Both the position numbers and the translations under genes were made by a program. From contig NZ_JACZZA010000019.1 of the NCBI RefSeq assembly GCF_014863405.1, positions 1-55,544 on the forward strand: a DNA stretch of 55,544 nucleotides. Reading direction: 5' to 3'. This DNA is from Dyella acidiphila (lineage in GTDB: Bacteria; Pseudomonadota; Gammaproteobacteria; Xanthomonadales; Rhodanobacteraceae). Of the stretch, positions 46,371 through 55,540 are shown piece after piece. The notes beneath the pieces are model-generated. The model was not told where the DNA came from. It ran no database searches and saw only the letters and a program-made list of their open reading frames with translations. Every line of letters starts with the position of its first letter. The first letter of the stretch is position 1.

Positions 46371-47627
46371 TCATGCCGGCGCGTGTGTCCTGGCCAGCCA
46401 TGTGGCCGCGCCACGGCCGGCGCGATAACCGCTGGCAAAGCAGGCGGTCAGCAGATAGCCGCCGGTGGGCGCTTCCCAGTCGAGCATTTCGCCGGCACAG
46501 AACACACCGGGCAAGGCGCGCAGCATCAGGGCGTCGTCCAGGCCTTCCAGGCGTACACCGCCGGCACTGCTGATCGCCTCGGCGATCGGGCGTGCCTGCG
46601 TGAGCCGCAGCGGCAGGCGCTTGATCGTGCGCGCCAATGTGTGGAGATCGTCGAGCTGCGGCTTGTCCAGCACTTCATGCAGCAGGGCGACTTTCACACC
46701 GCTGAGGCCGGTGTGCCGGCGCAGATGCTCGCCGAGCGAGCGGCTGCCGCGCGGCTTGGCCAGATCCTGTTGCAGGCGTTCGGGGCTGCGGTCAGGTGCC
46801 AGATCCAGTTCCAGCGTGGTCTGACCGTGCCTGGCGATCGCTTCGCGCAGGGTGGCCGATAACGCATAAATCAGGCTGCCTTCGATGCCGGTGGCGGTGA
46901 GCACGCATTCGCCCTGGCGCCGATGGCCGTGGCCGCTGGCGTCGCGCCAGTGCGCGACGACCGGCTTCAAGGGCGCGCCTGCGTAGCGCGTCGACAGGTA
47001 TTCGCTCCAGCCGATATCGAAGCCGCAATTGGCGGCCTGCAGTGGCGCGATGTCCACCTGACGAGCGGCCAGCACCGCTTGCCATGCACCATCCGAACCC
47101 AGCTGCGGCCAGCTGCCGCCGCCCAACGCAAAGATTGCGGCCGAGGGCGTCACGCGGTGTTCGCCGGTGGGCGTTGCAAAGCGCAGGGCGCCATCGTCGT
47201 TCCAGCCCAGCCAGCGATGATGCACGTGGAAACGCACACCGCTTTCGCGCAGGCGATGCACCCAGGCGCGCAACAGCGGGGCCGCTTTCAGATCGCGCGG
47301 AAAAACGCGCCCGGAGCTGCCGACGAAGGTATCCACGCCCAGCCCCAGCGCCCACGCGCGCAGCGCGTCGGCGTCGAAATCGTCCAGCCATGTACCGACC
47401 GCGTCAGCGCGTTCGGCATAGCGCTGGTCGAACGCGGGCCGCGCTTCGCCGTGGGTAAGATTCATGCCGCCCTTGCCGGCGATCAGAAATTTGCGCCCCA
47501 CCGAACCCTTGGCTTCGTAGAGATCCACCTCGATGCCGTGGGCGCGCGCCGTCTCGGCCGCCATCAGTCCGGCCGGACCGCCGCCGATGATCGCCAGGCT
47601 AGGGGAGTGGTGTGCGGTAGAGGCCAT
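46371..47627 (-). CDS. HI0933/BaiN-type FAD-dependent oxidoreductase
   Basis: The 418-aa flavoprotein has the FAD-binding LAIIGGGPAGLMAAETARAH, the characteristic GRKFLIAGKGGMNLTHGEA, AAIFALGGGSWPQLGSDG and the C-terminal FAD loop PGVFCAGEMLDWEAPTGGYL. It falls in the TIGR03862-like branch of HI0933 proteins. Physiological substrate is unknown; BaiN relatives reduce steroid intermediates, but this is not evidence for that activity here. It is convergent with the DUF1348 gene. Confidence 0.88.
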   Translation of the reverse strand: MASTAHHSPSLAIIGGGPAGLMAAETARAHGIEVDLYEAKGSVGRKFLIAGKGGMNLTHGEARPAFDQRYAERADAVGTWLDDFDADALRAWALGLGVDTFVGSSGRVFPRDLKAAPLLRAWVHRLRESGVRFHVHHRWLGWNDDGALRFATPTGEHRVTPSAAIFALGGGSWPQLGSDGAWQAVLAARQVDIAPLQAANCGFDIGWSEYLSTRYAGAPLKPVVAHWRDASGHGHRRQGECVLTATGIEGSLIYALSATLREAIARHGQTTLELDLAPDRSPERLQQDLAKPRGSRSLGEHLRRHTGLSGVKVALLHEVLDKPQLDDLHTLARTIKRLPLRLTQARPIAEAISSAGGVRLEGLDDALMLRALPGVFCAGEMLDWEAPTGGYLLTACFASGYRAGRGAATWLARTHAPA

Positions 47628-47669
47628 GCATTGCTCGCGGTGAAGCCGCGCATTGTAGGCCCTACGGCG

Positions 47670-48200
47670 CTAGGCGTCGGCCCCCACCTTGGGCGCAAGC
47701 CGTTCAAGCAAGGCACGATGCCCGGAATAGCGTCGCAGCAGATCCGGCATGCTGGCCAGCTCGAAATGTTCGAACTCGAAGCCCGGCGCTACCGTGCAGC
47801 CGGCCAACGTATAGCCGCGCGGACCGGTGCGCTCCGCGGCAAACCAGTAGCCCGCCGGCACCAGCACCTGGAAGGTGCCATCCGGCTGCTCCAGCGTATT
47901 GCCCAGGATGCGCGTCACCAGCTCGCCCTGCGGATGCAGCATGTGGATAAACAGCGGATCGCCCAGATGGAAATGCCACAGCTCGTCGGCATCGATGCGA
48001 TGCCAGGCGGAGTAGTCGCCATTGTTCAGCAGGTAATAGATGGCGGTGGATGCGCGCCGCTCGATGCGGGTTTGATCGGCCGCCGAACGCAGAATGCGTT
48101 CCTCGCTGCGATGGGTTTGCCGGTACCAGCCGCCTTCCGGATGCGGCAGCAGATCCAGTTTCGCGATCAACCGATCGGCAAACGAAGATTCGGTATTCAT
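47670..48200 (-). CDS. DUF985 cupin protein
   Basis: The 176-aa protein matches the DUF985 cupin family: LDLLPHPEGGWYRQTHRSEE at the N-terminus, STAIYYLLNNGDYSAWHRID, ADELWHFHLGDPLFIHML and TVAPGFEFEHFELASMPDLL near the end. The structure is a cupin barrel, and the function is not established. Start ATG at 48200 lies next to a T-rich stretch. It is probably a single gene or co-transcribed with the flavoprotein gene 42 bp downstream. Confidence 0.87.
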   Translation of the reverse strand: MNTESSFADRLIAKLDLLPHPEGGWYRQTHRSEERILRSAADQTRIERRASTAIYYLLNNGDYSAWHRIDADELWHFHLGDPLFIHMLHPQGELVTRILGNTLEQPDGTFQVLVPAGYWFAAERTGPRGYTLAGCTVAPGFEFEHFELASMPDLLRRYSGHRALLERLAPKVGADA

Positions 48201-48345
48201 CGAAGCCTCCGCGCGTTCTTTTTTTTATGCGATGGCCAGCGCTGCCTTCTCCTCAACGCTGTCGCGCCGACAGGCCGCCGACAGCTTCGTGCCTGCCGCG
48301 AATACACCTGCGTCTACGCCAGGGCATGGTGCGACCCGGCACCGT

Positions 48346-49461
48346 CTAGGCGCCGTGATGATGCGCCTGCTCGGTCAGCTTGGCGACCAGGGCATTTACC
48401 TGTGTGGTGATGGCGTGAAGCGCTGGCAGATCCATGCGCGTCACCGCCACGAATACACCGATCTTCTGCCCCGGCGCCAAGGCCATGTACGACATGAAGC
48501 CGCCGTAGCCGCCGGTCTTTTCCAGGATCGCCGGCTGCTGCGCACTCGCGGCCAGCAGCACCCAGCCCAGGCCGAGGCCGTCCGCGTGGCCGGCGTGATC
48601 CATGCCCTGCACATCGGCCAGCGACTGGCGTTGAAAATAGATCGCCTGGCTGATCGCGGTTTGCGGATCGACACCTTGCTGGCCCAGGCCCAGCTGCTGT
48701 TTCATCCAGGCCGCCATGTCGGCGGCGCTGGCATACATGCTGCCGCTGCCGGCGTTGTCGCTGGCGCTGGTGCAGGGCGTTGCATCGCGGCCGGCGAGCA
48801 GGCGCGCGCACTGTTCCGCCGAAGGTGTTGCGGTGGTATCGCGCATGCCCAGTGGCTGCGTCACGTAGTGCTGCAAGGCCTGTTCGTAAGTGCTGCCCGC
48901 AGCCTTGCCCAGGGCATCGGCGAGAAAATCGAATGCCAGATTGGAGTAGAGCGCGACGTGCCCCGGCGCGGACAATGTTTTCTGCTGCTGCAGCCAGATC
49001 CAGCGTGCCTTTGCATACGGCAATGCGCCGGCCGGCAGATCGGCCTGTCGCGGCAGACCGCTGGTATGCGTGGCCAGATCGAACAAGGTGATGGGGCGCC
49101 CGGACACGGGCAGCCGCATTCCGTCCGGTGCATAGCGCTGCAGGGGATCGGTGAGGCGCAAGGCATCCTGCGCGGCCAGCTTGACCATCAGGTCGGCGGC
49201 CAGCAGCTTGGACAGCGAACCGATGTGCAACAGCGAATGCGCATCGGGAAGCTGCTTGCTGCCGGGGCGCGTTTCGCCGTAGCCATGGATGCTGACCGTA
49301 TCGCCATCGACCACCGCAATCACCATGCCCGGCGCACCTGCGGCGGCAAACATCGGTTGCTCCGCGCTGCGCGTGAGGTCCGGCGAGGTGGCGCCGGCAA
49401 GCCAGGGCGCAAGCAGCGCGCACGTAGCAAATACGAAACAGCGCAGCGCGCGTTGATGCAT
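48346..49461 (-). CDS. AmpH-like serine hydrolase (class C beta-lactamase fold)
   Basis: The 371-aa exported protein (signal MHQRALRCFVFATCALLAPW) has the penicillin-binding active site: S82-L-S-K85 in HIGSLSKLLAADL, Y-S-N in VALYSNLAFDFLAD, and KTGG in ILEKTGGYGGFMSYM. It resembles AmpH-type D-alanyl-D-alanine carboxypeptidase/endopeptidases that trim peptidoglycan, rather than a dedicated AmpC. Beta-lactam hydrolysis cannot be judged from sequence. No ampR-like gene is adjacent. Confidence 0.85.
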   Translation of the reverse strand: MHQRALRCFVFATCALLAPWLAGATSPDLTRSAEQPMFAAAGAPGMVIAVVDGDTVSIHGYGETRPGSKQLPDAHSLLHIGSLSKLLAADLMVKLAAQDALRLTDPLQRYAPDGMRLPVSGRPITLFDLATHTSGLPRQADLPAGALPYAKARWIWLQQQKTLSAPGHVALYSNLAFDFLADALGKAAGSTYEQALQHYVTQPLGMRDTTATPSAEQCARLLAGRDATPCTSASDNAGSGSMYASAADMAAWMKQQLGLGQQGVDPQTAISQAIYFQRQSLADVQGMDHAGHADGLGLGWVLLAASAQQPAILEKTGGYGGFMSYMALAPGQKIGVFVAVTRMDLPALHAITTQVNALVAKLTEQAHHHGA

Positions 49462-49532
49462 GGGGATCCCCTGGTGGCGAGCACGCGATGCTAGCCGGCA
49501 CGCAGGCCGCTTGCCAGACGGTTTTATGGCGT

Positions 49533-50057
49533 TTAGGTGGCGCCCTGGCCGAACAGATCGCCATGCACGATGCGATCTTCCAGCCCCAGCAGAAAACGCT
49601 TGGTCGGCAAACCACCGCCGAAACCAGTGAGGCTGCCGTCACTGCCGATCACGCGATGGCAGGGCAGCACGATCGGCAGCGGATTGCGTCCGTTGGCGGC
49701 GCCCACTGCGCGTACCGCCAGTGGCTGGCCGATGCGTCGAGCTAGCTCGGCATAGCTGATGGTGGTGCCATACGGAATCCTGGCCAGCGTATGCCACACC
49801 TGTACCTGGAAGGGTGTGCCCAGCGGATGCAGCGGCAAGTCGAAATCCTGCCGCTCGCCGGCGAAATACTCATCCAGCTGCTTGCGCGCAAAGTCCAGCC
49901 TGGTGGCTTGGCGTTGCCAGGTCGAAGCCGGTTCGCGCTGATGCCGGCCGGTTTCGAACCACACCTCGCGCAGGCCTTGCGTATCGGCAGCGAGCAGGAG
50001 CTTGCCGATCGGCGTGGACAGATAGTCGTACCAGACAGTGTCGTGCGCCGTGCTCAT
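49533..50057 (-). CDS. ogt: Methylated-DNA-protein-cysteine methyltransferase
   Basis: Ogt removes methyl groups from O6-methylguanine and O4-methylthymine by self-alkylation. The 174-aa protein has the acceptor cysteine C133 in LPIVLPCHRVIGSDGSLTGF, the helix-turn-helix region TPFQVQVWHTLARIPYGTTI and GGLPTKRFLLGLE. Its ATG at 50057 overlaps the stop of the upstream Ada-AlkA fusion by four bases (ATGA). The two genes therefore form a compact alkylation-repair operon, and ogt supplies the methyltransferase domain that the fusion protein lacks. Confidence 0.95.
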   Translation of the reverse strand: MSTAHDTVWYDYLSTPIGKLLLAADTQGLREVWFETGRHQREPASTWQRQATRLDFARKQLDEYFAGERQDFDLPLHPLGTPFQVQVWHTLARIPYGTTISYAELARRIGQPLAVRAVGAANGRNPLPIVLPCHRVIGSDGSLTGFGGGLPTKRFLLGLEDRIVHGDLFGQGAT

Positions 50058-51565
50058 GCCGTGACCTCCTTCCGCGTAGCGCGCGGCCGTTTTGCCGGCT
50101 CGCTCATGCTGCGCCACAGATGCATCACCGAGTAGGCGCGCCAGGGACGCCATGCTTCGGCCAAGTTGGTAAGTGCGCGCGTGCTGAGCAAGCTGTCGCC
50201 CTCCGCCGCCGCGCGGCGCAGGATCAGGTCGGCCGCAGGAAACGCATCCGGATGACTGAGTCCACGCATGGCCATGTAGTGCGCAGTCCATTCGCCAATG
50301 CCGGGCAGCGCGACCCAGCGTTCGACAAATTCATCCAGCGATTGCTCGACGCGAAAATCCACCCGGCCATCCAGCACCGCACGCGCCACGCCGCGGATGG
50401 TTTCGGCGCGTGCAGTGATGATGCCGAGCGAACGCAGATCGGCATCGGCCAAGGCTTCCGGTCCGGGGAACAAACGTTCCAGGCCGGGCGCGATCGACAC
50501 CGGCAGCGCCACGCCGTAGCGCTGCACGATGCGCGAGGCCAGTGTACGTGCCGCGGCCACGCTGACCTGCTGGCCGAGAATCGCGCGTACCGCCACTTCA
50601 AAACCATCCCAACTACCTGGCAGGCGCAAGCCTGGCCGTTTGCGCAACAGCGCTTTCATCTGCGGTGTGGTCTGCAGGGCCGCGCCGATAGCTTGCGGAT
50701 CGGCATCGAGATCGAACATGCGGCGGATCCGCGTCACCACCGTCAGCATCTGCGCCGGTTGCGGACAATGCAGTTGCAGCCGCAACGCGTGCTCATCGCC
50801 AGACCATGCGCTCAAGCGCAGCCAGCCCGGCGCCTGCGGCGTGCCGAACACGCGCGCATAACCGGTTTCGTCGACGCATTCGATCCCCGGCAGCGCACGT
50901 CCGCGCAGAAACGCCAGCATGGCGCCGAAATCGTAAGGCGGCCGGTAGCTGAGTTTCAGGCTGAGGCTGTCGTCATTGCCGGCATGCGGATGACGGCGCA
51001 GTTCGCGCGGCTGGATTCGATTCGCCTGCGCAAACGCTGCGTTGAAACGGCGCAGGCTGCCGAAGCCGGACGCGAGCGCCACATCGGTAACGGGCATGCG
51101 CGTTTCGGTCAGCAACTGCTTGGCGAACAGCAGGCGGCGAGTGGTGTGCACATCGATCGGCGGGGCGCCCAGCCGTTCGACGAACAGCCGGCGCAATTGC
51201 CGTGCGCCGACACCGACCCGGCGCGCCAGTTCTTCCACCGGCTGCTCCTGCAGCAGGCCGCCTTCGATCAGCTTCAAGGCACGCGTTACCACATGATCGC
51301 CGCGCTGCCAGGCATCGTTGCCCGGCGCCAGTTCCGGGCGGCAGCGCAGGCAGGGCCGAAAGCCGGCCGCTTCCGCTGCGGCCGCGGTGGCATAGAAGCG
51401 CACGTTCACGCTCTTGGCGGTGGGCGCCGGGCACACCGGCCGGCAATAAATGCCGGTACTGCGCACGGCGATAAAGAACAGCCCGTCGAAACGCGCATCG
51501 CGGCTCAGCCGGGCGCGTTCGCAGGCTTGCAGATCGAGCGTGGGGAGTGGGGCGGCTTCGGACAT
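50054..51565 (-). CDS. Ada regulator - AlkA glycosylase fusion
   Basis: The 503-aa protein has an N-terminal Ada zinc domain (methyl-acceptor C41 in GIYCRPVCPAP; C45, C72, C75 as further ligands), an AraC-type helix-turn-helix (about 85-180, RRVGVGARQLRRLFVERLGA, VTDVALASGFGSLRRFNAAF), and an AlkA-like glycosylase (about 195-490) with the HhH-GPD motif LPGIGEWTAHYMAMRG and its catalytic Asp in FPAADLILRR. Methylphosphotriester repair switches on the activator; the glycosylase removes 3-methyladenine. Start at 51565 has GCAGGG upstream. The Ada O6-methyltransferase half is missing but provided by ogt, coupled by overlap. Confidence 0.93.
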   Translation of the reverse strand: MSEAAPLPTLDLQACERARLSRDARFDGLFFIAVRSTGIYCRPVCPAPTAKSVNVRFYATAAAAEAAGFRPCLRCRPELAPGNDAWQRGDHVVTRALKLIEGGLLQEQPVEELARRVGVGARQLRRLFVERLGAPPIDVHTTRRLLFAKQLLTETRMPVTDVALASGFGSLRRFNAAFAQANRIQPRELRRHPHAGNDDSLSLKLSYRPPYDFGAMLAFLRGRALPGIECVDETGYARVFGTPQAPGWLRLSAWSGDEHALRLQLHCPQPAQMLTVVTRIRRMFDLDADPQAIGAALQTTPQMKALLRKRPGLRLPGSWDGFEVAVRAILGQQVSVAAARTLASRIVQRYGVALPVSIAPGLERLFPGPEALADADLRSLGIITARAETIRGVARAVLDGRVDFRVEQSLDEFVERWVALPGIGEWTAHYMAMRGLSHPDAFPAADLILRRAAAEGDSLLSTRALTNLAEAWRPWRAYSVMHLWRSMSEPAKRPRATRKEVTA

Positions 51566-51674
51566 GCCCTGCAGGCTAGCACCGTTGCCGGGGCGAAACT
51601 CGCCGTTTTCGGACATCAATGCCAAGGCGGGCGCAGCCTGGAAATGCAACCCAGGCTGCGCAGTTGGCGCTGCA

Positions 51675-52217
51675 CTATGGCGCGCGGCCGCCGACCATGC
51701 TGCGCAACACGCCATCGCGGCGGATCAGCCCGTGATAAAGCGCCGCACCCAGATGCGCCAGGAAGGTGAGCAGCAACAACATCGCCAACCATGCATGCGC
51801 ATGCCGGAGCACCGCAAACGCCACCGCATTGGCGGGGAAGATCGACGGCAGGCGCAGCGAATCGCTCAGCATCACCGGATAACCGCCTGCCGACAGCATC
51901 GCCCAGCCGACCAGCGGGATCAGCAGCATCAGCACATACAGCAGCCAGTGCGATGCATGCGCGGCAAATTTCTGCAGTGCGGGCAGATCGGCCGGCAGCG
52001 GCGGTGGCGGATTGCGCAAGCGCACGATCAGGCGCACCACGGCCAACAACAGAATCGCGATGCCCAGCGGCTTATGGATGCTGATCAGCCACGCATGCCG
52101 CTCGGATACCGAAGCCACCATGCCCACGCCGATAAACAGCATCGACACGATCAGCAGCGCCATCAGCCAGTGCAGCACGCGTGCGGCGAGCACGAATTGA
52201 GTGGGTGAGCGCGTCAT
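51675..52217 (-). CDS. Cytochrome b561-family protein
   Basis: The roughly 180-aa membrane protein has four helices with the heme-ligand histidines of the cytochrome b561/Ni-hydrogenase b family: AARVLHWLMALL, LISIHKPLGIAIL, FAAHASHWLLYVLM and HAHAWLAMLLL with AHLGAALYHG. It passes electrons across the inner membrane. The ATG at 52217 shares its A with the TGA of the upstream peroxidase gene; a GTG at 52220 is the alternative. The pairing suggests that it supplies electrons to that peroxidase. Confidence 0.88.
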   Translation of the reverse strand: MTRSPTQFVLAARVLHWLMALLIVSMLFIGVGMVASVSERHAWLISIHKPLGIAILLLAVVRLIVRLRNPPPPLPADLPALQKFAAHASHWLLYVLMLLIPLVGWAMLSAGGYPVMLSDSLRLPSIFPANAVAFAVLRHAHAWLAMLLLLTFLAHLGAALYHGLIRRDGVLRSMVGGRAP

Positions 52218-53302
52218 CACTTGGCCTCCGTATGGCTGGCGGCAGTACCGGGCAGATGCGCCTCTTCACTGGTGCGACGCAGATACGAGGTGGCGTACGC
52301 CGCCGAGCGTGCAGGCAGCAGCGGATCGTCCGAGATCTGGATGCCGTTGGGTAGCACCGTCGGGTCGTAGTTGATGTCACGGCAGGGGCCGCTTTCCTGC
52401 GGCTCGGTGCCGGTGAGCACAAGCGTGCCTGCATCGACTTCATGGCGATCCGCCGGCCATTCCTTGCTGGCATCGTCGGTGGGATCGCCGGGGCTGGCCA
52501 GCGTGAGCACCAAATGCCAGCGCTGCGGACCTTGCGCGAGCCGTTGCGCCAGATCGGCATCCAGATAATTCGGATCGCTGCCGCCGGGCGTGCTGTTGCC
52601 GTTCTCCGCCACCATGCGCCAACGCACCGGATGCTTGTCGCCGTTCGCATCGACCAGCACAAAGGCGTTCAAGCTCCAATAACTTTCCGTGGCATAGCTT
52701 GCCGACGGCTTCGCGGTTTTCACCCAGGCGAGAAAAGCCGACGTTTCCGGATGCGAAGCGAAAAACGCACCGAGCTTGGCCGGATCCGGCTTGCCACTGG
52801 CCGGATCGGGATGCTGCGCTTGCAACAGCTCGAAGAACGCCTGCGGCGTGCCCACCGGAAATACCGGCATGCTGTTCATGCCGGAACGCCATTGCTGGCC
52901 GTTCGCCTCAGTGAAGCGCAAGGCCATGCTGCGGATCGGCGCGCTGCTGTCCGGCGCATACGGATTGCCGACCGGCACCGCGAAGCGTCCCACCACCGGC
53001 GTGCGGCCCGGCGCGAACACCTGCGCTACCGAAAACGCCTGGGCCTGGCCGTTGCTGTCGAAATAGCCGGCCACGCATACGCCCTTGGCGTGATTGCGCC
53101 GATAGCCCGGAAAAACCCCGGCATTGGCCTGCAGCTGATTGACCATGCGCTGCGCGGTAAGCCGCTGCGGCGCCAGCCAGCCGCCGACATAGCCGAAGGC
53201 GAGCACGACAATCAGCAGGACCGCACCGATCAGCGCAAAGCGCAGCAGCATGCTGCTGCGGCTCAGCGGTGGCGGTGCGGGGAATTGGGACGGTGCATTC
53301 AT
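52217..53302 (-). CDS. SrpA-type catalase-like peroxidase
   Basis: The 361-aa protein has an N-terminal membrane anchor (SSMLLRFALIGAVLLIVVLA) and a shortened catalase core. The distal histidine region RRNHAKGVCVAGYFDSNGQA, PIRSMALRFTEANGQQWRSG and the heme-side SYATESYWSLNAFVLVD are visible. It belongs to the catalase-related peroxidases, which use hydrogen or organic peroxides and an external electron donor. The cytochrome b561 gene overlaps its stop. It is divergent from hutU with about 220 bp between. Confidence 0.85.
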   Translation of the reverse strand: MNAPSQFPAPPPLSRSSMLLRFALIGAVLLIVVLAFGYVGGWLAPQRLTAQRMVNQLQANAGVFPGYRRNHAKGVCVAGYFDSNGQAQAFSVAQVFAPGRTPVVGRFAVPVGNPYAPDSSAPIRSMALRFTEANGQQWRSGMNSMPVFPVGTPQAFFELLQAQHPDPASGKPDPAKLGAFFASHPETSAFLAWVKTAKPSASYATESYWSLNAFVLVDANGDKHPVRWRMVAENGNSTPGGSDPNYLDADLAQRLAQGPQRWHLVLTLASPGDPTDDASKEWPADRHEVDAGTLVLTGTEPQESGPCRDINYDPTVLPNGIQISDDPLLPARSAAYATSYLRRTSEEAHLPGTAASHTEAK

Positions 53303-53526
53303 GCGAGCGCTTCCTCTGTGGCGGGACGCCAGCTACCCCTGGGCGATCTTGCGCCCGCCGGCGTGCGTTGTCGTGTGCTTCGTGCGAACGGAATGGCCGG
53401 TTACATCGATTTAGGGGACTGCAGCCCCGACCGCCGCGGCCGCACTTTTGCCGCACTGCAGTTGGCGGCCGGGAAAGGGGACGACCATAATGGCTGTCTT
53501 TCCCCATGGCAGTCGCAGGTATTCCG

Positions 53527-55197
53527 ATGAACGCGCCCACCCGCATCGACACCACCCGCACCATCCGCGCCCCGCACGGCACGGCGCTGAGCTGCAAGAG
53601 CTGGCTCACCGAAGCACCGTACCGCATGCTCCAGAACAACCTGGACCCGGCCGTGGCGGAAAATCCCGCGGAGCTGGTGGTATACGGCGGCATCGGCCGC
53701 GCCGCGCGCAACTGGGAGTGCTTCGACGCCATCCTGCGCGCACTGCGCGAGCTCAACGACAACGAAACCCTGCTGGTGCAGTCGGGCAAGCCGGTCGGCG
53801 TGTTTCCCACCCATCCGGATGCACCGCGCGTGCTGATCGCCAATTCCAACCTGGTGCCGGCCTGGGCCAACTGGGAACACTTCAACGAGCTCGATCGCAA
53901 AGGCCTGATGATGTACGGCCAGATGACGGCCGGCTCGTGGATCTATATCGGCTCGCAGGGCATCGTGCAGGGCACCTACGAAACTTTCGTGGAAATGGGC
54001 CGCCAGCATTACGGCGGCAGCCTCAAGGGCAAGTGGATTCTCACCGCGGGCCTGGGCGGCATGGGCGGTGCGCAGCCGCTGGCGGCATCGCTCGCCGGCG
54101 CCAGCAGCCTGAATATCGAATGCCAGCAGAGCCGCATCGATTTTCGCCTGAAGACGCGCTACGTCGACGAACAGGCGAACGATATCGATGACGCGCTGGC
54201 GCGCATCGAGAAATACACCAAGTCCGGCGAAGCCAAGTCGATCGCACTGCTCGGCAATGCCGCCGACATCCTGCCCGAACTGGTGCGCCGCGGCGTCAGG
54301 CCCGATGCGGTAACCGACCAGACCAGCGCGCACGATCCGGTCAACGGCTATCTGCCGCAGAGCTGGACGGTGGAGCAGTGGTTCGAGCGCCGCAAGAGCG
54401 ATCCGAACGGCACGCGCGATGCGGCCAAGAAATCGATGAAGCAGCATGTGGAAGCGATGCTCGCATTCCATGCGCAGGGCATTCCCACCTTCGACTACGG
54501 CAACAACATCCGCCAGATGGCCAAGGACGAAGGCTGCGCCAACGCCTTCGATTTCCCGGGCTTCGTGCCGGCCTTCGTGCGTCCGCTGTTCTGCCGTGGC
54601 GTGGGCCCGTTCCGCTGGGTGGCGCTATCCGGCGATCCGGAAGACATCCTCAAGACCGATGCGAAGGTGAAGGAACTGATCCCGGACGATCCGCATCTGC
54701 ACAACTGGCTGGACATGGCCGAGCAGCGCATCAGCTTCCAGGGCCTGCCGGCGCGTATCTGCTGGGTGGGCCTGGGACAGCGTCACAAGCTGGGCCTGGC
54801 GTTCAACGAGATGGTGCGCAAGGGCGAGCTGAAGGCGCCGGTGGTGATCGGGCGCGATCATCTGGATTCGGGGTCGGTGGCCAGTCCCAATCGCGAGACG
54901 GAAGCGATGCGCGATGGCAGCGATGCGGTGTCGGATTGGCCGTTGCTCAACGCGATGCTTAATGTGGCGGGCGGGGCTACGTGGGTCAGCTTGCATCATG
55001 GTGGTGGTGTGGGGATGGGGTATAGCCAGCACAGTGGTGTGGTGATTGTGTGTGATGGCAGTGAGGCGGCGGATCAGCGGATTGCGCGGGTGTTGTGGAA
55101 TGATCCGGGGACGGGGGTGATGCGTCATGCGGATGCGGGGTATGACATCGCGGTGAAGTGTGCGAAGGAGCAGGGGTTGAACTTGCCGATGGTGTGA
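53527..55197 (+). CDS. hutU: Urocanate hydratase
   Basis: HutU turns urocanate into imidazolonepropionate with NAD+ as a tightly bound electrophile, the second step of histidine degradation. The 556-aa protein has [35 protein letters not shown], the NAD-binding [20 protein letters not shown], the conserved [20 protein letters not shown] and [15 protein letters not shown] near the end. The ATG at 53527 gives the usual N-terminus; 53506 is an alternative. It is separated from hutI and hutF by about 16-20 kb. hutH and hutG are not seen and may lie beyond the window. Confidence 0.97.
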   Translation: MNAPTRIDTTRTIRAPHGTALSCKSWLTEAPYRMLQNNLDPAVAENPAELVVYGGIGRAARNWECFDAILRALRELNDNETLLVQSGKPVGVFPTHPDAPRVLIANSNLVPAWANWEHFNELDRKGLMMYGQMTAGSWIYIGSQGIVQGTYETFVEMGRQHYGGSLKGKWILTAGLGGMGGAQPLAASLAGASSLNIECQQSRIDFRLKTRYVDEQANDIDDALARIEKYTKSGEAKSIALLGNAADILPELVRRGVRPDAVTDQTSAHDPVNGYLPQSWTVEQWFERRKSDPNGTRDAAKKSMKQHVEAMLAFHAQGIPTFDYGNNIRQMAKDEGCANAFDFPGFVPAFVRPLFCRGVGPFRWVALSGDPEDILKTDAKVKELIPDDPHLHNWLDMAEQRISFQGLPARICWVGLGQRHKLGLAFNEMVRKGELKAPVVIGRDHLDSGSVASPNRETEAMRDGSDAVSDWPLLNAMLNVAGGATWVSLHHGGGVGMGYSQHSGVVIVCDGSEAADQRIARVLWNDPGTGVMRHADAGYDIAVKCAKEQGLNLPMV

Positions 55198-55272
55198 TGT
55201 GTTTTGCGTTTGCCTGGTTTTCTATTGCGCCCTCGTTTGAGGGCGCAATGCTATGTGCGTGGCGCTTCGCTG

Positions 55273-55317
55273 CGTAGGTTGGGTTATCCCAGGGCTTGAT
55301 CCGGGGGTGACTCAACG
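55273..55317. repeat. Degenerate REP-like element
   Basis: CGTAGGTTGGGTTATCCCAG begins like the left arm at 8439 and then continues with a GGGCTTGATCC centre and a decayed right arm (GACTCAACGG). The centre resembles the loop of the variant palindrome at 19785. Confidence 0.6.
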
Positions 55318-55401
55318 GATGTCTGTTCCTTCGGCCTCAGGTATGCATGTCGCGTTGATGTGTGCCATTGCCTGCGGCGCTTTCGGCCCCTGCGGGCCCG
55401 A

Positions 55402-55540
55402 GTTACTTTCTCTTGCGTGCCCAAGAGAAAGTAACCAAAGAGAAGGGCACCCCGAGGGAGCGCTTGATGGGCGTCCTGCCCATCAAGTGCGTGAAGGGTG
55501 GGAGGGGCTTTTCGACAGGGCATCCTGCCCTGACGAAAAG
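55402..55540. repeat. Array of three hairpins (GTTACTTTCTC element)
   Basis: Three perfect hairpins follow each other: 55402-55435 (GTTACTTTCTCTTG/CAAGAGAAAGTAAC), 55463-55487 (CTTGATGGGC/GCCCATCAAG) and 55508-55540 (outer CTTTTCG/CGAAAAG, inner CAGGGC/GCCCTG). The last two have nearly the same loop context (GGGCGTCCTGCCC and GGGCATCCTGCCC). AAGAGAAAGTAACCAAAGAG is a familiar intergenic repeat in Xanthomonadales. The segment 55198-55544 holds no gene that I can support. Confidence 0.8.
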
